DNA of 64,000 bases from CAWDLX01 sp963753485. Its GTDB lineage: Bacteria > Actinomycetota > Actinomycetes > Mycobacteriales > Micromonosporaceae. Position numbers and translations under genes: made by a program. Below are positions 1 to 7,696 of this stretch, piece after piece. The stretch lies in assembly GCA_963753485.1 (NCBI GenBank), contig CAVWCL010000003.1, forward strand, positions 496,001-560,000, written 5' to 3'. The notes beneath the pieces were generated by a model. That model saw only the letters and a program-made list of their open reading frames with translations. It had not been told where the DNA came from and did not search any database. Each line of letters opens with the position of its first letter. The first letter of the stretch is position 1.

Positions 1-425
1 CCCGGCACCACGCCGATCTGGTGACGGATCACCCGACGCAGCGGCGCCATACCCTGCAACTGGTTGACGAACGCATCCGGCGGCAGACCACCGTCGCGGA
101 CATCCACGACCTGCATCGGATTCAGGCCAAACAGGATCTCGCCCTCCACCCACAGCGGCAGGATCCGCTTCTTGTACTCACGCGCGTGCGCGACCTCTCG
201 GGCCACCCATTCCGACACGGCCGCGTCAGTGCTCATTACCAGCAGCAGCGCCCGGCACGACTCGATCCGTTCCAGCAGTTGCGGCTTCCACGGCTGCCCT
301 GCCGCGAGGTCCTGGTCGTACCACAGGTCAACGCCGGCCCTGGTCAACGCGGTGACCAGCCGCCGCACGTACGCGCCGTCTGCACGTCCGTAGCTGACAA
401 AGACGTGCCCACCCGACACGGCCAT
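1..425 (-). CDS. TIR-domain protein, 3' end beyond window
   Basis: The frame starts with ATG at 425 and stays open through the left edge, so about 141 N-terminal residues are visible and the C-terminus is missing. The protein opens with the TIR strand-A motif HVFVSYGRAD, followed by VDLWYDQDL and a WVAREV segment. The Glu of SxWVxxE in that segment is at the position of the NADase glutamate in bacterial TIR domains. The domain is closely similar to the TIR domain of the TIR-WD40 gene at 14540, including the linker after the domain. TIR domains of this type usually cleave NAD+ or make cyclic ADP-ribose signals, and the C-terminal fusion partner (WD40, TPR, STAND and so on) sets the role. That partner cannot be seen here. 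A GAGAGGCGG stretch precedes the ATG. Confidence 0.8.
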   Translation of the reverse strand, partial: MAVSGGHVFVSYGRADGAYVRRLVTALTRAGVDLWYDQDLAAGQPWKPQLLERIESCRALLLVMSTDAAVSEWVAREVAHAREYKKRILPLWVEGEILFGLNPMQVVDVRDGGLPPDAFVNQLQGMAPLRRVIRHQIGVVP

Positions 426-861
426 CACCCGCCTCTCGCCAGCGATGATGCCCACCCGCCGCCACCCCGCCCATCGACCAACCACACTCGCAATCTCGCC
501 GATCATGCACAGCCAGCCCAACCGACTCGGCGAACACACAACAACAAGGCGGCCCAACCGCGTTGCCTCCAAGCGATCGGCGGCGACAAGATCCCTGTCG
601 CTGCCGTCTGCGGTCTTTCCCGATACCGGTCCCCGTCAGGGGCCTCACGGCATCCCAAAACAGTTGATCGTCAAGCTGCCGCGGACCGTGGACGCTGCGG
701 GTGCCGAAAATGTCATCCGTTCTGGTCAGGCCCTGTTTGGGCGTTGCGGGTGCGGAGCGTGAAGCCGCATTCACTGCAGCACGTCGAGGGGAAGCCGGCC
801 GCTGCCGAAGTAGGTGCCGCCCTACTCGCAGGAGGCATGCGGAACCGAGGCCTAGCCGCAT
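426..861. other. Non-coding stretch, nothing recognised
   Basis: Open frames cross this interval on both strands, but none has a convincing start, ribosome site or recognisable residues. It separates the TIR gene, which reads leftward, from the decayed membrane-protein gene. It may hold degraded sequence. Confidence 0.4.
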
Positions 862-1329
862 TCAAGCCAGTTGATCATCGAGCCGGCGAGAATCGTGGAC
901 GCGCCTGACAGCGGCGACGTTCGTCCCGGCGAAGAAGATGAGGTGGGAAAAGCCGTCGTCGTTGTCGGCGATGATGCCGCAGAGCTACGTCTGGATGGGG
1001 TCGGGGCAGAACCGTACATGCAGGTAGTTGGTGACCTCGTGGCTGCCGTAGCTGGCTGCCAGCAGGTAGGCGCCGACGATGAAGGTGAGCGCCAGACCGC
1101 GGTGGGTCGCCCCGGGGCGGGCCGCTGGCTCCTCGGTCAGCTGCTCGCGCAGCAGGTAGAAGGCGAGCAGGCTGAACAGGGCGAGGATCATGTTGTTGAG
1201 GTCGACCCAGCGCAGGAACTGGTTGGGGGCGACGTACCCCTCGGTCCAGGAGCCGAGCCGGTTCACCGACACCAACACCACGACCAGCGATTGAACCCCG
1301 AGGAGAAGGTGCATTCGCCGCAGCGTCAT
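862..1329 (-). pseudogene. Small membrane protein gene interrupted by an in-frame TAG
   Basis: From ATG 1329 the frame encodes 114 residues with three hydrophobic segments (LLLGVQSLVVVLVSV, LALFSLLAFYLL, LALTFIVGAYLLAASYG). The ending HEVTNYLHVRFC looks like a conserved loop of small actinobacterial membrane proteins. A TAG at 985-987 stops it. The same frame then continues with protein-like sequence (CGIIADNDDGFSHLIFFAG) to a TGA at 862. Another frame just after that segment reads STILAGSMINWLE, so a second frameshift is possible. I infer a nonsense mutation in a formerly longer gene. A sequencing error at 985 is the main alternative. The function is unknown. Confidence 0.55.
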
Positions 1330-1448
1330 CGCGCGATTCGACCATGGGGCTTACGGCCGGGCACCCTCCGAACGTTCGGACCGGGCGGCCCGTCCAGGTT
1401 GTCCGCTACCCTCGCCTGGTCGGTACACGTAGGAGGGATGGGTACGCC

Positions 1449-1931
1449 GTGACGACCAGGGCTGACTTCGCCAGCGACGAATGGGACAGCGTGGTGCAGT
1501 TGCCTCGGTGGGTGGTGGCCGCCGCGAGCGCGGCCCAGCGCGATGTCACCTACCGGACCAACATCGAGGTGGAGGCCGGCCTCATCGCCTCCGCGCGCGG
1601 TCGCGATCTCGGCAACGCGTTCGTGACCGAGGTCGCGGCCGAGACCCTGCGGGTCTACGACTCCCGGGCCACGCTCACCGGCATCGACTTCCGCGACACC
1701 CGTGGCGCCATCGCCTCCGTGCTCGACCGGGTCGGCTCGGTCAATCGGATGCTCGCCGCCAAGGGCGCCCCGGCCGACGCGGCCGCGTACCGTCACTGGC
1801 TGCTCGGGATCACCGATGTGGTGATCTCCGCCGCCCGTAGCAACGACTTCCTCGGTTTCGGCGGGCAACTGGTGACCGAGTCGGAACACCGCTTCCGCGA
1901 CCGCCTGGCCGAGGTACTCCAGGGAGGTTGA
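1449..1931 (+). CDS. Hypothetical protein, 160 aa
   Basis: I chose GTG 1449 because a strong AGGAGG lies about 12 bases upstream (1431-1437) and the protein-like sequence begins there (VTTRADFASDEWD). The product is 160 residues, hydrophilic and apparently all helical, with no signal peptide, membrane segment or familiar catalytic motif. It has the composition of a genuine actinobacterial gene, with third positions nearly all G or C. It stands alone between the decayed membrane gene and a lipoprotein gene on the same strand. No family was recognised, and the segment DFRDTRGAIASVLDRV could serve as a query. Confidence 0.65.
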   Translation: MTTRADFASDEWDSVVQLPRWVVAAASAAQRDVTYRTNIEVEAGLIASARGRDLGNAFVTEVAAETLRVYDSRATLTGIDFRDTRGAIASVLDRVGSVNRMLAAKGAPADAAAYRHWLLGITDVVISAARSNDFLGFGGQLVTESEHRFRDRLAEVLQGG

Positions 1932-2069
1932 GGGCCCCGGCGGGCCGAGCGCCTGACGGCTTCGCGTCACTGGCGGCGCGCCCGGTCCGCTGGTGCGCTA
2001 CAACGGGTCTCACATCGACCGGCGCCGGTCGCTCGCCGGCCACGGTCGCCACGGTGGCAGGAGGATCCG

Positions 2070-2675
2070 ATGACCAGACTTCGTATCGGCGCGGTCCTCG
2101 CCGTGCTCGGCCTGCTGGTCGCGTTGCCGGCGTGTTCAAGTGGCACCCCCGCGCCGGACGGCGGCGGTGGCGGCCTGACCGGATCGGGCAACGGCACCGG
2201 GACCGTCGCGCCCGCCATGCCCTGGGCGACGGCCTGTACCTACCTGGGCGAGGCCGACGTGCTCGCGGCCACGTCCGGTCACCACACGACGATTACGGTC
2301 GTGGACAAGAAGGAGACCAATGACACCCTGGGCGGGGGCCGGCACAGCGAGTGCCGCTACAACACCAAGGGGGTCGAGCAGACCGACGGCGGCTCGATCG
2401 AGTCCAGTGGCGACAACTGGGTGATCCTGAACGTGCAGGAAAAGGGCGCCTCGCTGGCGTTCCCGCCGACCGCGAGCAAGCAGCGGGTCGCCGGCGTCGG
2501 CGACGACGCGTTCTGGGACGGGTCGGAGAGCCCGATCCTGCACGTGCGGGTGGGTGACTCGATCTTCACCTTCGCCTCCTACGCACCGGTCGACGACTCC
2601 CAGGACGACATCAACGCCGGGCGCCGCGAGGTCTCTCTCAAGGTCGCCCAGATCGTCATCGGCCGCCTCCACTAG
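2070..2675 (+). CDS. Lipoprotein, DUF3558-like
   Basis: This 201-residue protein has a typical Sec lipoprotein signal: basic MTRLR, a hydrophobic core, then LPAC with the lipidated Cys at residue 22. A glycine-rich linker follows. The mature part has ACTYLGEADVLAATSG near its start, two further Cys-containing segments and a final AQIVIGRL helix, matching the plan of actinobacterial DUF3558-type lipoproteins. It is expected on the outer face of the membrane, and its role is unknown. GGCAGGAGG lies just before the ATG. The 3' end overlaps by 20 bp the stop of the convergent OleD-like gene. Confidence 0.75.
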   Translation: MTRLRIGAVLAVLGLLVALPACSSGTPAPDGGGGGLTGSGNGTGTVAPAMPWATACTYLGEADVLAATSGHHTTITVVDKKETNDTLGGGRHSECRYNTKGVEQTDGGSIESSGDNWVILNVQEKGASLAFPPTASKQRVAGVGDDAFWDGSESPILHVRVGDSIFTFASYAPVDDSQDDINAGRREVSLKVAQIVIGRLH

Positions 2676-3573
2676 AGACGGTGACCCGGTCGCGCAGGTA
2701 GTCATTCAGGCAGCGTCGCGGTCGAAATCCCTGGATGGTCGCCTTGGACAGGTCCAGGACCACGCTGTGGGCGACCTGGTCGATCGCGTACGCGGTGACC
2801 GCCGAGCGGCGCCGCCGCAGCTGGGTCGCGGCCAGGGCGAGGGCCACCGGGATGTGGCGGATGCGTGCGCGCACCCGGTACGCCTCGAGCACCGCGGCGA
2901 TGGCCTGATCGCGTTGGTACGGCTGGGCGTCGGCGATGTTGTAGGCCCCGGCGGGCCAGCCCGGGGCGGCCAGGCAGGCGTCGGCCAGGTTCTCCACCGC
3001 GGTAAGGCTCAGCCGCACGTCAGGACCGGGCAGGAGCAGCTGGCCGGCCCGCACCGAGGCCACGATCCGCGGCAGCACATGCGGGTCACCCGGCCCGTAC
3101 ACCGCCCGCGGCCGCAGCACGACTGCGCCGGCGGCGAGGGCGAGTCGTTCGCCGGCGGCCTTGGTCCGGCCGTACGCGGTCAGCTGCCCGCCGACCGGGT
3201 GATCCTCCCGGACCCGGCTGCGGTCGCAGCGCGGGTCGTAGACGCTGGCGCTGCTCACCCAGACCACTGGTCGGGAGCGGGCCGCGTCCAGCAGGCGTCC
3301 GGCTCCGTCCACATTGACCCGGTGGAACTCGGTCTCGGCACCGGCAGCCGCGTCGCCGACCGCGGCGGCCAGATGCAGCACGAGGTCGGCGCCGGCCAGA
3401 TCGGGCGCCTGCCACGACGCGTCCCAGCTCAGATGCTGGCCCACCGGTCCGGGGCGGCGGCCAAGGCAGACCACGTCGGCGCCGGCCGCCGCCGCCGCTC
3501 GGGCCACCATGGCGCCGCAGAAGCCACTCGCGCCGGTCACCGCGACCCGCACTCCGCGCCATTGTGGGGTCAC
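2656..3573 (-). CDS. NAD(P)-dependent epimerase/3beta-HSD-type reductase, OleD-like
   Basis: This 305-residue short-chain dehydrogenase of the extended type has a Rossmann motif GASGFCG at residues 14-20, an SSASVY strand and catalytic YGRTK (Tyr134, Lys138). It starts at GTG 3573, which overlaps the P450 stop as GTGA. The segment VVLRPRAVYGPGDPHVLPRI resembles OleD, the NADPH-dependent reductase that converts 2-alkyl-3-keto acids to beta-hydroxy acids in olefin and beta-lactone pathways. Together with an OleA-like ketosynthase and an OleC-like ligase in the same transcription unit, that is my preferred role. A sugar epimerase or another ketoreductase is the alternative. It is the last gene of the minus-strand operon. 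Confidence 0.8.
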   Translation of the reverse strand: MTPQWRGVRVAVTGASGFCGAMVARAAAAAGADVVCLGRRPGPVGQHLSWDASWQAPDLAGADLVLHLAAAVGDAAAGAETEFHRVNVDGAGRLLDAARSRPVVWVSSASVYDPRCDRSRVREDHPVGGQLTAYGRTKAAGERLALAAGAVVLRPRAVYGPGDPHVLPRIVASVRAGQLLLPGPDVRLSLTAVENLADACLAAPGWPAGAYNIADAQPYQRDQAIAAVLEAYRVRARIRHIPVALALAATQLRRRRSAVTAYAIDQVAHSVVLDLSKATIQGFRPRRCLNDYLRDRVTVSSGGGR

Positions 3574-4646
3574 GCCGGCACCCGGCCGGGTTCGGTCGGC
3601 GGGGCCGTCGCGGCCATGACCAGCCGACGCCAGCTCGGCAATGCGGCCCGGCGGTCGGCCTGAGCACGCACCACCATCGGGCGGAGCGGAGCGAGCACGC
3701 TCAGCGTGTCGAGGAGCTGGGCCCGGGCCAGCCGGGCGCCCGGACAAGCGTGTGCTCCCGCGCCGAAGACGAGGCTGGCCACCGGGGGTGGCACCGGGCA
3801 GCGGGGGTCGGGGTCGCGCCGGTGCGCGGCGACCGCGTGGCGGGCCATCAGCACGAGCCGGTCGCCATGGCGCACCGGGCAGCCCGAGACCACGCCGTCG
3901 GCCGCGGCGACCCGGGGCAGCAGCGGGGATGGCGCGATCACCCGAAGCAGCTCGTCGACGAGGGCCGGCGACACCTCCGTCCACAGGCGAGCGTCCGCGC
4001 ACCAGGCCACCGCCCGGGGCAGCGCGGCCACGGTCGTGTTGACGGCGGCGACGGTGAGCATGGCGGTCAGCCCGTAGCCGACCGCGCCGGGGTCGAGCAG
4101 GGTTGCCAGCGCCGGCGCGTCCGGGCGGGAGCGGCGCCGCCAACTCGGCGAATGGTCCCGGGCGGCCGCGGCGGCCGTCCTCGCCGCCTGGGCCAACTCG
4201 ACCGGGTCGGCGTCGACGCCCAGCAGAGCGGCGGCGGTCGTGCCCGCGATCCGGACCGCCACCTCGACCAGGTCGACCTCGTCGCCGGCCGCCAGGGCGG
4301 CGGCCGCGGGCTCCAGCACGGCCATCCATACCGGACGCAGCCGGTCGACGCCGACGGCCCCGAGCCCGTCGGCGATCGCCCGCCGGGTCTGGCGGTGTTG
4401 CGGCCCTTCCTGGTCGAAGAGGAGCCCGTCGACGCCGGCCCGGCGGGCCACGCCGCCGGTGCTCGCCGGTGCCGCGCGGTCCAGGGGGAGGCGGGTCAGG
4501 GCGTGCCGGTAGGCCGGCTCGGAGTTGACCAGCACAGTTCGGCCCAGCCGCAACACCGGCCGCCGGCGGGCCAGGGCGAGCAGGGCGAACAGGACCGGAT
4601 GGCTGGCCAGGTAGACGCGGCGGTCCCGGCGTCGGGCCCGACTCAT
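3570..4646 (-). CDS. Cytochrome P450 with atypical I-helix
   Basis: The 358-residue protein carries the haem-binding loop FGAGAHACPGARLA (Cys301) and an ExxR motif in DELLRV, so it is a P450 monooxygenase. In the I-helix the usual AGx(D/E)T is replaced by AAVNT. The proton-relay acid is therefore Asn while the Thr is kept. That occurs in some biosynthetic P450s and may signal unusual oxygen or peroxide chemistry. It is somewhat short for the family (about 400). I chose ATG 4646, preceded by GAGGCGGGG, over the in-frame ATG 4679, which would overlap the glycosyltransferase end by 11 bp. It lies between the YihY-GT2 gene and the OleD-like gene, so it probably oxidises the pathway product. Confidence 0.85.
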   Translation of the reverse strand: MSRARRRDRRVYLASHPVLFALLALARRRPVLRLGRTVLVNSEPAYRHALTRLPLDRAAPASTGGVARRAGVDGLLFDQEGPQHRQTRRAIADGLGAVGVDRLRPVWMAVLEPAAAALAAGDEVDLVEVAVRIAGTTAAALLGVDADPVELAQAARTAAAAARDHSPSWRRRSRPDAPALATLLDPGAVGYGLTAMLTVAAVNTTVAALPRAVAWCADARLWTEVSPALVDELLRVIAPSPLLPRVAAADGVVSGCPVRHGDRLVLMARHAVAAHRRDPDPRCPVPPPVASLVFGAGAHACPGARLARAQLLDTLSVLAPLRPMVVRAQADRRAALPSWRRLVMAATAPPTEPGRVPA

Positions 4647-4654
4647 GACCCCGC

Positions 4655-4670
4655 CTCGCTGCGCTCGCTC
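4655..4670 (-). repeat. GAGCGAGCGCAGCGAG intergenic element
   Basis: On the minus strand GAGCGAGCGCAGCGAG lies between the stop of the glycosyltransferase and ATG 4646 of the P450, directly upstream of the ribosome-site region. From memory, copies of this element are frequent just before start codons in Micromonosporaceae, where they often add a spurious SERS peptide to predicted proteins. That is a reason to prefer the downstream P450 start. Its function is unknown. Confidence 0.5.
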
Positions 4671-6210
4671 ATCGCACATGCACCCCGCTCTCCTCGGCCG
4701 GCACGTACCGCCGGTCCCAGTGCCACAGCAGCGTGCGGCGCACGCCCCAGGCCCGCAGCCGGCGCAGGCTCGTCTGCACCACCATCGACTCGACCCGGGC
4801 CACCCGGGCGCTGCCTGAGCGGGCCCGGTTGAGCAGGGTCACATCCTCGGCCCCAGCGTGCAGCGGTTCCCGCGGCGTGCCGCCGCAGCGCAGGTACAGC
4901 TGCGCGGTCAGGGCGATGTTGTGGCCGTGGCAGAGCACATAGGGCGCCCGGAAGCCGCGGCCGCGATGGGTCGGCCGATAACGCCCATAGCGGGCCAACA
5001 TCCGGGTGACCGCCGGGAGCAACCAGCGCTCCAGCGGCGTCGGGTGCTCGTCGCGGCGGGGGAGACTGCGCCCGCAGGCCATCTCGATACCCCGGGCCAG
5101 CGCGGCGCGGGCCGCCGCCACCCAGTCCGGCGCCGGCACGCTGTCGGCATCCGTGCGCAGCAGCAGCGCCGCGCCGCCGGCGATGGCGTACCGGAAGCCG
5201 GTGTCGGCGGCGGTGCCGGCCCCGCGCTCGGGCTCGGGAATCACCGCCACCGGGAACGGTGCGGTCCGGGCGAACTCGCGGACCACGTCGGCGGTGGTGT
5301 CGGTGGAGGCGTTGTCTACCACCACCAGCGTGAGGTCACGATCGGTCTGGCCGGCCAGCGCGGCCAGTGTCGGCCCGATCGACGCGGCCTCGTTGTACGC
5401 CGGGATCACCACCCACAGGGGTTGCCGAGCGGCGGTCACCGGTTGGCGATCGGCCCCGGCGGTGGCCGCCCAGGCGGTCGCCCGCAGCAGGGTGCGGCAG
5501 CACAGGCTGGACCAGACGAGCCCGGCCACCAGCCCGCCGGCGGCCCGGTAGATCTCGTCGTGCACGGCCGCGGTGGCGACCACGTACGCCTGGGCGAGGG
5601 CGGTCAACCCGTCCACCACGACGGTGGCGACGAGCGCGGCCCGCACCGTCGCGACCAGAGCGGGCCGGCCGGTGCCGGGCCAGGAGCCGTAGCGCATGAT
5701 GCCGACGAAGAGCGCGGCCGTCGCGGCGTTGGCGACCAGGATCGCCCACGCTCCGCCGGCGGCGGCCAACGCCGTCACCGCGACGGTCAACGCCAGCAGC
5801 AGCAGGGCGCCCAGCCCGGCGTCGCGCACCGCGTCGCGCACCGGGTTGCCGCTGCCGGCCGGCTGGGCACACATCGCCCGCACCGACGTGCGGGTGGCTC
5901 GCACCAGCCGCAGTGAGGTCCACACCAGCGCTACCAGTAGGCCAAGCCGCAACGGCAGTGGAGCCGACGGCAGCGCGTTCAGTCGGACCGCGACCTCGGC
6001 CGGCAGGTGGGCGTCGGCGCGCGCAATCGCGGCGTGGACCGGCGTCAGGCCGACCAAACTGGCCACTGTGGACGCCAGGATCACGGCCGGCCCCACGCAG
6101 ACCAGCAGGGCATAGGTCAGCGAGCCGGCGAGCGCGTCGCCGTAGCCGGCGGTGTACTGGCGGTGGGCCAGCATGATCCGGTTCCAGGCCCGGCGCCCGG
6201 GCTGGCTCAT
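4669..6210 (-). CDS. YihY/BrkB-like membrane domain fused to a GT2 glycosyltransferase
   Basis: The 513-residue protein starts at ATG 6210 (MSQPGRRAW). The open frame runs 88 residues further upstream, but that part is low-complexity and overlaps the ligase. Residues 1 to about 230 hold several hydrophobic segments, and the opening GDALAGSLTYALLVCVGPA with a later LLVALVWTS resembles the YihY/BrkB membrane family. From about residue 235 there is a GT-A domain: WVVIPAYNEA, VVVDNASTDTTAD, LRTDADSVP (DxD) and an acceptor-side HNIALTAQLYLRCGG. The GT2 part is clearly paralogous to the separate GT2 at 7696. It likely glycosylates a lipid or polyprenyl substrate at the membrane. The stop overlaps the alternative P450 start region. 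Confidence 0.8.
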   Translation of the reverse strand: MSQPGRRAWNRIMLAHRQYTAGYGDALAGSLTYALLVCVGPAVILASTVASLVGLTPVHAAIARADAHLPAEVAVRLNALPSAPLPLRLGLLVALVWTSLRLVRATRTSVRAMCAQPAGSGNPVRDAVRDAGLGALLLLALTVAVTALAAAGGAWAILVANAATAALFVGIMRYGSWPGTGRPALVATVRAALVATVVVDGLTALAQAYVVATAAVHDEIYRAAGGLVAGLVWSSLCCRTLLRATAWAATAGADRQPVTAARQPLWVVIPAYNEAASIGPTLAALAGQTDRDLTLVVVDNASTDTTADVVREFARTAPFPVAVIPEPERGAGTAADTGFRYAIAGGAALLLRTDADSVPAPDWVAAARAALARGIEMACGRSLPRRDEHPTPLERWLLPAVTRMLARYGRYRPTHRGRGFRAPYVLCHGHNIALTAQLYLRCGGTPREPLHAGAEDVTLLNRARSGSARVARVESMVVQTSLRRLRAWGVRRTLLWHWDRRYVPAEESGVHVR

Positions 6211-7696
6211 GGGTGCGAGCGAGCCGGGCGGCGGCGAGCCGGGCGGCGGCGAGCCGGGCGGCGGCGGCCCGGTCGGGCTTGCGCGAGCGACCGCCGAGCG
6301 GCACCGTGGCGAAGACGACGGCGTCCGGACGAGCCGAACCCATTCGCTCCAGGGCCGGGCGCAGCGCGGCGGCCACCGTCGCCCGGTGGGCCTGGGGAGT
6401 TGGCTGCACCACCGCGACCACCCGCTCGTCGCCATCGACGGCCGGCACCCCGACCAACACGGCGAGGGCGACACCCGGCACGTGCAGCGACGGCTCGTAC
6501 AGCCCGGGGTAGATGTTGTCAGCTCCGCGCAGGATCATGTCCTTCGTCCGGCCGGCGAGAACGATGCGGGTCCCTTGTGGACTGGCCACCAGGTGGGCCC
6601 GGTCGCCGGTGCGCACCAGGCCGGTCGCCGCGTTCCCGAGGTACCGATCGCAGGCGTGCGGTCCGGCCAGCACGAGCTGCCCGGCCGGGTCGAGCGCCGC
6701 CCGTACGCCGGGGACCGGCGCACCGACGAGGTCGCCGTCGCCGGCGTAGGCGGCCTTCTCCTCGGCCTCGACCGCGCAGACCGGGAACATCTCGGTGAGC
6801 GCGTAGACGCCGTAGGCGGCACTGGCACCGGCGGCGCGCACGCGTCGCAGGAGCTGTGCGCTGACCGGAGCGGAACCCGACCACACCCGGCCGGTGAACC
6901 GCGCGCCGGCGTCGAGGGCGGCGCGCAGTTGCGGTGGGGTGAGATACGTCTCCTGTGGACGCAGTTCGGCCAGCTGGTGGCGAAGGCGTCGGACCGAGCG
7001 CTCGGGTGCGGCGACCACGGCGGCCCGGGCCAATGACGGGATGAGGACGAAGAGCGTCCCCCCGAGCACCGTTGCGCCGGCATCCGGCCCGACCAGGTCG
7101 AGCGTTGCCCGCATGCCCGCATCGAGGCTGTCCCAGGTGTGCACCACTGCCCGCGGCGCTCCGGTGGTGCCGGATGTGAAGATCATTACTGCATCGCCGG
7201 CGGCCCCGCGCCGGTCCGGGACCGGGCCGCCGTGGCGGCGCAACGCCGGCGCGCACCCGGGCAGCCGTGGACCGACGGTGGCGACGGGGGCGAGCGCGGC
7301 CAGGTCCGGCAGCGCCAACCGCAACGCCCGCGCGAACGGCCGGGCCCAGCCGGCCACGGCCTGGGCGGCGGCGTCAGCGAGCACGAGGCGCGGCTGGGCC
7401 AGCGCCATCCGGCTCGCCACCACCTCCGGACCCGCCGACGGGTCGAATACCGCCACCCGCAGGCGGAGCCGGCTCGCCGCCAGCAGCAGAGCCAGCGCCC
7501 GAGGTCCCGGACGTACGGCGAAGCCCACGGTCGCGCCCGCCGGCAGGCCCAGCCGGTGCAAGGCGGCGGCGTAATCGTCGGCCAGGTCGGCCAGCTGTCC
7601 CCGGGTGGTCACGACCGTCGGCCGTCCATAACGGAATCCGAGCAGCGCCGGCCGGTCGGGGTGGCGGCGCAACGAGTCGGCGAGTACGTCGAGCAT
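5336..7696 (-). CDS. AMP-dependent acyl ligase, OleC/beta-lactone-synthetase-like; reading frame abnormally long
   Basis: ATG 7696 overlaps the GT2 stop by one base. Residues 1 to about 490 are an ANL-superfamily adenylating enzyme, with P-loop MIFTSGTTGAPRAVVHT, YGVYALTEMFP, TGDR, GRTKDMILRGADNIYP and a C-terminal catalytic Lys in GRSRKPDR. Next to OleA- and OleD-like genes it best fits the OleC role, ATP-dependent beta-lactone formation from a beta-hydroxy acid. An acyl-CoA or fatty acyl-AMP ligase is the alternative. Normal members end shortly after the GxxxKPDR motif. Here the frame stays open for about 290 more residues, reading antiphase through the downstream glycosyltransferase. A one-base shift in the 15-bp repeats at 6221-6265 would restore a stop at 6207, giving an ATGA overlap like the other junctions. 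Confidence 0.65.
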   Translation of the reverse strand: MLDVLADSLRRHPDRPALLGFRYGRPTVVTTRGQLADLADDYAAALHRLGLPAGATVGFAVRPGPRALALLLAASRLRLRVAVFDPSAGPEVVASRMALAQPRLVLADAAAQAVAGWARPFARALRLALPDLAALAPVATVGPRLPGCAPALRRHGGPVPDRRGAAGDAVMIFTSGTTGAPRAVVHTWDSLDAGMRATLDLVGPDAGATVLGGTLFVLIPSLARAAVVAAPERSVRRLRHQLAELRPQETYLTPPQLRAALDAGARFTGRVWSGSAPVSAQLLRRVRAAGASAAYGVYALTEMFPVCAVEAEEKAAYAGDGDLVGAPVPGVRAALDPAGQLVLAGPHACDRYLGNAATGLVRTGDRAHLVASPQGTRIVLAGRTKDMILRGADNIYPGLYEPSLHVPGVALAVLVGVPAVDGDERVVAVVQPTPQAHRATVAAALRPALERMGSARPDAVVFATVPLGGRSRKPDRAAAARLAAARLAAARLARTHEPARAPGLEPDHAGPPPVHRRLRRRARRLADLCPAGLRGAGRDPGVHSGQFGRPDAGPRRDCARRRPPAGRGRGPTERAAVGSTAVAAWPTGSAGVDLTAAGASHPHVGAGDVCPAGRQRQPGARRGARRRAGRPAAAGVDRRGDGVGRRRRSVGDPGRQRRDGRALRRHHALRLLARHRPARSGRDGAGRARRHRRGGRVDRPRPGVRGRHRGRARRDLPGRRRAGGRARLVQPVLPHPAAGDRLGGHRRGRSPTGDRRSATPVGGDPGVQRGRVDRADTGRAGRPDRS
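6221..6265. repeat. Three tandem 15-bp units (GAGCCGGGCGGCGGC)
   Basis: Three perfect copies of GAGCCGGGCGGCGGC lie at 6221, 6236 and 6251. In the ligase frame they encode LAAAR units, and in the upstream extension of the glycosyltransferase frame they encode PPPGS. The unit is a multiple of three, so copy-number change alone keeps frame. The adjoining GGC-rich run (6257-6270) is a plausible slippage site. Confidence 0.8.

Noticed and set aside
6221..6270. CRISPR-like or regulatory repeat array
   Set aside because: Only three contiguous 15-bp units without spacers, inside coding sequence. It is a simple tandem repeat.
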